Positions 58,826 to 64,000 of a stretch of 64,000 nucleotides of DNA are shown piece after piece (the first letter of the stretch is position 1; every line of letters starts with the position of its first letter). Made by a program: the position numbers and the translations under genes. The notes beneath the pieces were generated by a model, which was not told the DNA's origin, searched no databases, and saw nothing but the letters and a program-made list of their open reading frames with translations. This DNA is from Lentzea californiensis. GTDB taxonomy: Bacteria > Actinomycetota > Actinomycetes > Mycobacteriales > Pseudonocardiaceae. The stretch is from NCBI RefSeq assembly GCF_024648825.1, contig NZ_JANBBE010000014.1, forward strand, positions 124,001 through 188,000. Reading direction: 5' to 3'.

Positions 58826-61414
58826 TCACCCCGCGCCGAAGCACACGAAGCCGACGGCAGCCGCGTAGGCGGCGTCGTCCACCGCGGCACGCTGCACCGC
58901 CGCCAAGGCCTCGGCCGGAGCCATCCCGGCAGCCAGCTTCTGGTGCAGCTCCACCATCACCGGAGCCGTGCCGTCGGTGGGCACCGGCACGACAGGCGCG
59001 ATCAACGTCCGCGTGCCCAGCCCGAGAAGCGCCGCGGTGAACCCCATCAACTCGTCGCCCGGACGAACGGCGGACTGACCGGTGTCGCACGCCGACAGCA
59101 CCACCAGCGTCGGAGGGCGGCGCAGGCGTTCGATGTCGTAGACGGTCAACGGCCCGTCGGCCAGTTCCAAAGCGGAGAACAGCGGGTTGTCGACGCGGAA
59201 CGAGCCGTGGGCGGCGACGTGGGCGAGCGCGGCACCGTCCATCGCGGACGCCACGGCGCTCACCGTCGCCTCGTCACCGACCAGGACGCGGCCCGGCACG
59301 TGGGCGCTGATGGCCTTGATCTCGTCGGGGGCGGCGGCCATGCGCGGGCCCGCGGCCAGCACGGCTTCGCCCGAGGCGTCCGGCACCGACGTGGCGCGCA
59401 GCCAGACGGAGGCGGACGGCGCGACCGTCACCTGGCGGTTCAGGACCGCCCACGGCAGGCCGTTCAGCGCGCCGGTGGGCACGACGACCAGCGGACGGCC
59501 GTCGATGCGCGGGGCCAGCGGGTCCAGCAGGCGGCGGGCCAGCAGTGCGGCGGCGTGGGAGGCCGACGAGCGGGCCACGGCCAGGTTCGGCAGGTTCGGC
59601 GGCAGGGTGACCAGGCGGTGCAGGGCGAAGCGGAGCAGGCGGATCTCGCGGACCACGCCCTCCGCGGCGCCCAGGGAGTGCAGGGAGGCGCGGCCGCCGG
59701 CCAGGACGACGGCCATCAGCGTGCCGTCGTCCTCCACGAACTCGATCAGCGCCGACGAACCCAGGGCGGTGACCAGGGACGGGACCGACGGCGGCTTGAA
59801 GACGGAGACCTCGCCCGACACCTGGCGGGTCAGGTCGCGGACGCGTTGCTCGGCGCGCACCAGCTTCACGCGCAGGGCACCCGCCGGTTTTCCGGCCAGC
59901 ACAGCGGATTCCACGTCCGCCGCCACCGCGCGCAACGACGCCAGCGCGTCCTCCAGGCGCGGGTCGTCGGGGGGCGACACGGACTTCATCCGCAGCGCGC
60001 CGGCGCGCCAGCTCTCGGTCCACGACAGCACGCGTGCGGCGTTGCCGGAGGCCACGGCCAGCCGCAGGCCCTCCAGCGCAAGAGCCTGGCCCTGCACGCC
60101 CGCTGAGGCGCGCAGCTCGGCGGCGCCCAGGGACACCCGGTACTCGTCCAGCAGGCCGATGCCACGCCGGAGAGCCGAAGACGTCCCCCGGACGTCACCG
60201 GAGAGCTTGCGGCGCAACGCTTCCGCGTACCAGCCGCGCACGCGCAGACCGGCCGGGCCACGCAGTCGCGCGGCAGCCGCCACCGACAGCTCGGCGACCG
60301 CACGCGCGCGGTGGCCCAGGTCCGCGGCCACCAGGCCCGCGTCGATGCGGGCCTCCAGCGCGGGCAGCCGCCAGTCCATCGCGTCCAGCTCGGAGGCGAC
60401 CCGCGACAGCGCCAGGCGCAACGGACGCGAGCGGTCGCCGCGCAGCACGGCCGCGTGCAGCTCCAGGTAACGCGCGCCGGCCGCCCACAGCAGGCGTTGC
60501 TCGCGGCGGAACCGGCGGCGCGCCTCGGCGGCGAACCCGTTCGCCGCGTCGGGGTCGTCGTCCAGCAGGGCGATGCGGGCGCGGAAGTACAGGGCCTCCG
60601 AGACGCCCAGCGGGTTCTTCAGCGCCTTCAGCTCGGGGATCGCGCGGTCGGCCGCGGCGCGGGCCTCGTCCAGCAGCGGCACCGAGACGAGCAGCTCCAA
60701 GCGGTTGACCAGCAGCACCGGGCGCATCACGTCGAGGCGGCGGTACACCTCCTCCGCCTTGTCGAACAACGTCAGCGCGGCGGGCACGTCGCCGCCGCGC
60801 GTCGCCATGATGCCGGCGTTCCAGTGCACGTCGGCGACGCCGAGCTCCTGGCCCAGCTCCCCCAGCAGCGAGGCCGCCAGCGAGAAGTCGGCCGACGCCT
60901 CACGCATGTTCCCCACGTACGCGCGCACGAGGCCGCGGTTGTTGAGAGCGCGCGCCTCGACCAGCCGGTCCCCCACTCGACGCGCACCGGCGATGGCCGC
61001 CGTGTAGTCGCGCTGCGCGTCGTCGTACCGCGTCAGGTAGTGGAAGACGACGCCGCGTTGCATCAGTGCGGCCACCGAGTCCGCGCCCGTCAACTCGGGC
61101 ATGGCGTCGTCCAGCAACGTCAGCGCGGCCTTCTGCTTGCCCGTGTAGGCGAGCACCCACGCCAGGCTCATCTGGGCCAGCGCGGACAACCGGGGCAGCG
61201 ACGCCTCCGAGGCGATCCTGATCGAGCGGCGGAGGTGCCGGGCCGCGCCGGGGAAGTCGTGCATCTCCCGCAACGCGAGGCCGATCGCGCGCTCGGCGAT
61301 CGACCATTCCGAACGATCTTCCGTCGCGCGAAGGACAGCGCGGGCCATCTCCACGGCCGCGCGCGGGTTGCGCTGCCTGGCCTCCAGCGCGTCCTCCGCA
61401 CAAAAGTCGGTCAC
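58826..61414 (-). CDS. CHAT-domain caspase-like protease with N-terminal TPR array
   Basis: The 862-aa protein starts at GTG 61414 without a strong ribosome binding site. Residues about 15-480 form TPR-like helical repeats (e.g. ALNNRGLVRAYVGNMREASADFSLAASLLGEL); about 590-860 form a CHAT domain (PF12770) of the caspase superfamily. The catalytic dyad is intact: His736 in AHVAAHGSF and Cys776 in VVLSACDTGQS. It has no signal peptide or transmembrane helix, so it is cytosolic. It is divergent from the subtilase gene with a 77-bp shared promoter region, and a sigma factor follows behind that gene. A proteolytic signalling role is inferred from the family; the substrate is unknown. Confidence 0.92.
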   Translation of the reverse strand: MTDFCAEDALEARQRNPRAAVEMARAVLRATEDRSEWSIAERAIGLALREMHDFPGAARHLRRSIRIASEASLPRLSALAQMSLAWVLAYTGKQKAALTLLDDAMPELTGADSVAALMQRGVVFHYLTRYDDAQRDYTAAIAGARRVGDRLVEARALNNRGLVRAYVGNMREASADFSLAASLLGELGQELGVADVHWNAGIMATRGGDVPAALTLFDKAEEVYRRLDVMRPVLLVNRLELLVSVPLLDEARAAADRAIPELKALKNPLGVSEALYFRARIALLDDDPDAANGFAAEARRRFRREQRLLWAAGARYLELHAAVLRGDRSRPLRLALSRVASELDAMDWRLPALEARIDAGLVAADLGHRARAVAELSVAAAARLRGPAGLRVRGWYAEALRRKLSGDVRGTSSALRRGIGLLDEYRVSLGAAELRASAGVQGQALALEGLRLAVASGNAARVLSWTESWRAGALRMKSVSPPDDPRLEDALASLRAVAADVESAVLAGKPAGALRVKLVRAEQRVRDLTRQVSGEVSVFKPPSVPSLVTALGSSALIEFVEDDGTLMAVVLAGGRASLHSLGAAEGVVREIRLLRFALHRLVTLPPNLPNLAVARSSASHAAALLARRLLDPLAPRIDGRPLVVVPTGALNGLPWAVLNRQVTVAPSASVWLRATSVPDASGEAVLAAGPRMAAAPDEIKAISAHVPGRVLVGDEATVSAVASAMDGAALAHVAAHGSFRVDNPLFSALELADGPLTVYDIERLRRPPTLVVLSACDTGQSAVRPGDELMGFTAALLGLGTRTLIAPVVPVPTDGTAPVMVELHQKLAAGMAPAEALAAVQRAAVDDAAYAAAVGFVCFGAG

Positions 61415-61491
61415 GGCAACACTTTATCCGCTGTGGTAGCTTGATCAAGCTCGGTCGGGGTGTCCGTCAACGCTGCTTTAGTGAGGCCGTG

Positions 61492-62691
61492 GTGTCGAAA
61501 ACGCCAGAAAGCGCGGAGCTTTACCAAAGAGCTTTCCTGCAGCTCATCGCCGAGGACAAGACCATCAGCTTCCACGCCGAACGCGGGCGTGAATTCCTTT
61601 ATCGACCCGGTCAGCTGCTCGTCGCCGCCGAAGACCAACAACGCGTGGTCGAAAAGCTCCGGGAAAACAACATCATCGCCCGGCCGGGCGAAGGATTCGC
61701 CGGTTTGGCGCGATTGACGTTGCCGAACAACGCGGAGGACATTCCCCGCATTGTCCGCCTGCTGCGCGACCAGCGGAACTGGCCGAACGAGCGCGTGCCG
61801 CTCGTGCAGCCGCACCACGTGGTCGTCGGTCACGGCGGTCTCGTCATGGGCAACCCCGGCGACCGGCCCCACCCGGCCGACCCCGTCTCGGCGCCGAAGT
61901 TCGACGAGCGCCTCAAGGACGTCCGCGTCGGCATCGTCGACACCGGTATCTCCTCAGGCGCCGACAGCGAGCACTCCGACTGGTTCGACGGCCGCTACGA
62001 CAAGGAGACCGACGACATCGACGCCGCCTACAGCAGCGGCGACAACTTCGCGCTGCAGGGCGGCCACGGCACGTTCGTCGCGGGTGTCATCCAGAACGCG
62101 GCGCCCGGCGTCACGTTCGACCCGGAGGCCGGCCTCGACCCGAACGGCTTCGGTGACGAGGAACTGATCTGCCGCAAGATCACCGAGCTGGGCCGTAAGA
62201 AGATCAACGTGCTCAACCTGTCGCTCGGCTGCTTCACCGCGGACGACGTGGCCTCGGAACCGTTGCGGCGCACCATCGAGGCGCTGCCCGAGGACATCGT
62301 CGTGGTCGCCTCCGCCGGCAACCAGGGCACGCAGCGTCCGAGCTGGCCCGCCGCGCTGTGCGGGGTCACCGCCGTCGCCGCCGCCCAGCAGGAACGGGAC
62401 GGCTCGATCGGTCCCGCCTTCTACTCGAACTGGGGCCACTGGGTCGACGCGTGCGCGATCGGCAACCGGGCCTCGACCTACCTCAAGGGCGAGTGGCACC
62501 TGCCGGGTGAAGCCGCGGCTACGCCGTTCGCCCTGTGGGCGGAGTGGTACGGCACGTCGTTCGCCGCTCCCCTGGTCACCGGCCGGATCGCCGCCACCAT
62601 GGTCTCGGACGGCATCGACGCACGTCAGGCACGTGACAAGCTGCTGACCGGGCCGGAGTTCCACACCGGCTACGGAGTTTTCGTCAAATAG
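61492..62691 (+). CDS. Cytoplasmic S8 subtilisin-like serine protease
   Basis: The protein has 399 aa from GTG 61492 (GAGG at 61483-61486); a TTG at 61441 would add 17 residues. Residues about 1-130 form an N-terminal prodomain-like region (AELYQRAFLQLIAEDKTISFHAERGREFLYRPGQLLVA); the peptidase domain has Asp150 (VGIVDTGIS), His192 (GGHGTFVAGV), Asn276 (SAGNQG) and Ser356 (GTSFAAPLV), a complete triad. There is no signal peptide, so it acts inside the cell, unlike ordinary secreted subtilases. It is divergent from the CHAT gene and 54 bp upstream of the sigma gene. Confidence 0.9.
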   Translation: MSKTPESAELYQRAFLQLIAEDKTISFHAERGREFLYRPGQLLVAAEDQQRVVEKLRENNIIARPGEGFAGLARLTLPNNAEDIPRIVRLLRDQRNWPNERVPLVQPHHVVVGHGGLVMGNPGDRPHPADPVSAPKFDERLKDVRVGIVDTGISSGADSEHSDWFDGRYDKETDDIDAAYSSGDNFALQGGHGTFVAGVIQNAAPGVTFDPEAGLDPNGFGDEELICRKITELGRKKINVLNLSLGCFTADDVASEPLRRTIEALPEDIVVVASAGNQGTQRPSWPAALCGVTAVAAAQQERDGSIGPAFYSNWGHWVDACAIGNRASTYLKGEWHLPGEAAATPFALWAEWYGTSFAAPLVTGRIAATMVSDGIDARQARDKLLTGPEFHTGYGVFVK

Positions 62692-62745
62692 TTGTATCTG
62701 CGAGGCAACCCCGGCCTCCGCCAGTTGTGACCGCAAGGAGTCGAC

Positions 62746-63363
62746 GTGAGTTCTGCATCCCCGATCGCCGCGCTCGTGAGCGCGGCGGCCGAGGGCGATC
62801 AGTCGGCGTGGAACGAGATCGTGGACCGTTACACGCCGCTGGTGGTGTCGGTGATCTACAAGCACCGGCTGCGCCCAACGGACGCGGCCGACGTGAACCA
62901 GACGCTGTGGCTTCGGCTCGTGGAGCAGATCGGACGACTGCGCGAGCCGGAGGCACTGCCGGGCTGGATCATGACGACCACCCGCAACGAGTGCCTGCGC
63001 GTGCTGCGCGTGCAGCAGCGGACGCACCTCTACGACCCGTTGTCCGAATCCGACGCGCTGGAGTCGGAGCAGGTGGACGCGGACGTGGAGGCGGACCTGC
63101 TGGCGGTGGAGCGGCGGCAGGCGTTGCGCGACGGGTTCGCCGACCTCACGGACCAGTGCAAGCGGTTGCTGCAGAAGCTGATGACGGACCCGCCGCCGAG
63201 CTACCAGGTCGTGAGCGAGGAGCTCTCGATGCCGGTCGGCAGCATCGGCCCGACGCGGATACGTTGCCTGGAGAAGCTGCGGAAGACCCCTGCGCTTTCA
63301 GCGTTCCTGGGATCTCCGGCGAAGAGAGGAGGTGTGCTGGGTGCGGCACGACTGGGACAGTGA
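62746..63363 (+). CDS. Sigma-70-family (ECF-like) sigma factor next to the CHAT/subtilase genes
   Basis: The 205-aa protein starts at GTG 62746 after AAGGAG. Region 2 (DQSAWNEIVDRYTPLVVSVIYKHRLRPTDAADVNQTLWLRLVE) and region 4 (LTDQCKRLLQKLMTDPPPSYQVVSEELSMPVGSIGPTRIRCLEKLRK) are present, so DNA binding should be possible. No classical anti-sigma factor is adjacent; the 3' end overlaps the gene for a 147-aa protein by 23 bp. Control by proteolysis through the neighbouring CHAT or subtilase is the obvious hypothesis. Confidence 0.88.
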   Translation: MSSASPIAALVSAAAEGDQSAWNEIVDRYTPLVVSVIYKHRLRPTDAADVNQTLWLRLVEQIGRLREPEALPGWIMTTTRNECLRVLRVQQRTHLYDPLSESDALESEQVDADVEADLLAVERRQALRDGFADLTDQCKRLLQKLMTDPPPSYQVVSEELSMPVGSIGPTRIRCLEKLRKTPALSAFLGSPAKRGGVLGAARLGQ

Positions 63364-63784
63364 CGAAGTACTGCTCGATGCCTTGCGCGACGCGTTGAGC
63401 ACACCCCGGGACGACGTTCCACCGGAGTTCGTGGAGGCCGCGAAGGCCGCGTTCACCTGGCGGAACATCGACGAGGAGCTGCTGCTCATCACGTCGTACG
63501 ACTCGGTGCTGGACGACACGCTCTTCGCGCGTGCCCGGTCCACGGCCACCGCGCGGCAGCTGGTGTTCGACGCGGACGGCGTGATGCTGCAGGTCGAGGT
63601 GTCCGCGGCGGGGGTCACCGGTCAGCTGGTGCCGGCGACGGGCCCGGTCACGCTGGTGACTCCGAACGGCGACCACGAGACCGCCGTGGTGGACGAACTG
63701 GGGATGTTCGTCATGGGGGTCGCGCCGCGAGGACCGGTGAAGTTCCGGTTCGCAAGTGGTTGCACCGACTGGTTCATCCTCTGA
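63341..63784 (+). CDS. Small protein coupled to the sigma factor; possible anti-sigma/substrate
   Basis: The 147-aa protein starts at GTG 63341 (GAGAGGAGG eight bases upstream), inside the sigma gene. Residues about 1-50 are helical (LLDALRDALSTP, VPPEFVEAAKAAFTWRNIDEELLLITSYDS), the later part is a beta-rich carboxypeptidase-regulatory-like module (QLVFDADGVMLQVEVSAAGVTGQLVPATGPVTLVTPNG). I know of similar proteins next to sigma factors and CHAT genes in other actinomycetes, but not of any characterised member. It could be an anti-sigma protein or a protease substrate; both are inference from coupling. Confidence 0.6.
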   Translation: MRHDWDSDEVLLDALRDALSTPRDDVPPEFVEAAKAAFTWRNIDEELLLITSYDSVLDDTLFARARSTATARQLVFDADGVMLQVEVSAAGVTGQLVPATGPVTLVTPNGDHETAVVDELGMFVMGVAPRGPVKFRFASGCTDWFIL

Positions 63785-63883
63785 CTCACATTCTTGTGAC
63801 GGCGTATTTCATTCGTTCGGCCCACATCCGCGGCCAGTAGGGTTGTCGACGCTCCGAATTCGCATCGCGAGAGGTGTGTCGCT

Positions 63884-64000
63884 GTGGTCGATCGAGTCAG
63901 CTGGGTTCCGGAAGGTGTCAACGTCGACGTCCCGAGTTCCGCTCGGATCTACGACTACCTGCTCGGCGGCGGGCACAACTTCGAGGCGGACCGCGCGACG
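63884..64000 (+). CDS. DUF574-family SAM-dependent methyltransferase, N-terminal fragment (runs off right edge)
   Basis: From GTG 63884 (GAGAGGTGT upstream) the first 39 residues are in the window: VPEGVNVDVPSSARIYDYLLGGGHNFEADRAT, where ARIYDYLLGGGHNFEADR is the family hallmark of PF04672. The longer C-terminal part lies outside. It is the second such gene here; the other is at 962-1624. Confidence 0.85.
   Translation, partial: MVDRVSWVPEGVNVDVPSSARIYDYLLGGGHNFEADRAT

Noticed and set aside
58826..63784. Interpretation as a CRISPR type III-E (gRAMP/TPR-CHAT) locus
   Set aside because: No repeats, no Cas7-11-like or adaptation genes are in the window; only the CHAT-sigma principle is similar.
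1..64000. CRISPR arrays, rRNA genes, riboswitches, prophage or large biosynthetic clusters
   Set aside because: No regularly spaced repeats, no rRNA or known riboswitch motifs, no phage structural genes and no PKS/NRPS modules were recognised.

Overview
The window is high-GC DNA with strong GC3 bias, frequent GTG/TTG starts and many actinobacterial signature families (DUF574 SAM methyltransferases, DUF397/Scr1-type regulator pair, ALF-repeat protein, DUF4383, DUF1996, RskA-type anti-sigma factors, DUF5753). It is most consistent with a filamentous actinomycete, probably Pseudonocardiales (Lentzea/Saccharothrix/Lechevalieria-like). That placement is inferred from gene content, not proven. It looks like an accessory-rich chromosomal segment with one decayed IS200/IS605 element, several pseudogenes and no CRISPR array, rRNA or biosynthetic megasynthase.

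Layout. 0-6 kb: partial M50 peptidase, DUF4383 protein, short DUF574 methyltransferase, tRNA-Glu(CTC), a ThDP decarboxylase/aldehyde dehydrogenase pair and an MpaB-type oxygenase. 6-16 kb: a secreted-protein block on the minus strand, consisting of a candidate immunity gene, a 1252-aa ALF-repeat polymorphic toxin with a CdiA-CT-like C-terminus, a small secreted protein, and two paralogous S1-protease-like proteins whose catalytic His and Ser are both replaced. The two paralogues belong to a tandem duplication that also left a deleted copy of a quinone oxidoreductase. 16-19.5 kb: ECF sigma/anti-sigma pair, DUF1996 protein and an orphan anti-sigma-like paralogue without the zinc-finger part. 19.5-24.5 kb: GntR, DapA-like and IlvD/Edd genes (probable sugar-acid catabolism) split by an IS200/IS605 element with broken tnpA and tnpB. 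24.5-27.7 kb: hydrolase/TetR divergent pair, glycosyltransferase pseudogene, LacI regulator. 27.8-33 kb: acyl-CoA synthetase plus molybdopterin oxidoreductase, then a MASE1 membrane protein. 33-34 kb: a gene-free stretch of stacked palindromes. 33.4-42 kb: S33 hydrolase, PHP protein, phosphatase with DNRLRE domain, MFS transporter, TolB-like protein, monooxygenase and esterase. 42-48.7 kb: a translationally coupled Liv-type ABC operon with an embedded acyl-CoA synthetase. 48.9-58.7 kb: stress-type genes (SRPBCC protein, SigB-family sigma factor, STAS protein, topoisomerase IB, YbdK ligase) and miscellaneous enzymes. 58.8-63.8 kb: a CHAT-TPR caspase-like protein divergent from a cytoplasmic subtilase, a sigma factor and a small protein overlapping the sigma gene. 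A second DUF574 methyltransferase runs off the right edge.

How the genes may work together. The strongest candidate for an undescribed system is the CHAT/subtilase/sigma/147-aa cluster, which combines two intracellular proteases with a transcription factor and a possible sigma partner. It resembles, without CRISPR, the principle by which TPR-CHAT proteases control a sigma factor in type III-E systems. The second candidate is the secreted block with the dead proteases and the ALF toxin. The third is a shared 16-bp palindrome upstream of both operons that contain acyl-CoA synthetases, which suggests one common regulator of acyl-CoA/lipid uptake genes. All functional claims rest on recognising motifs by eye; no database search was run.
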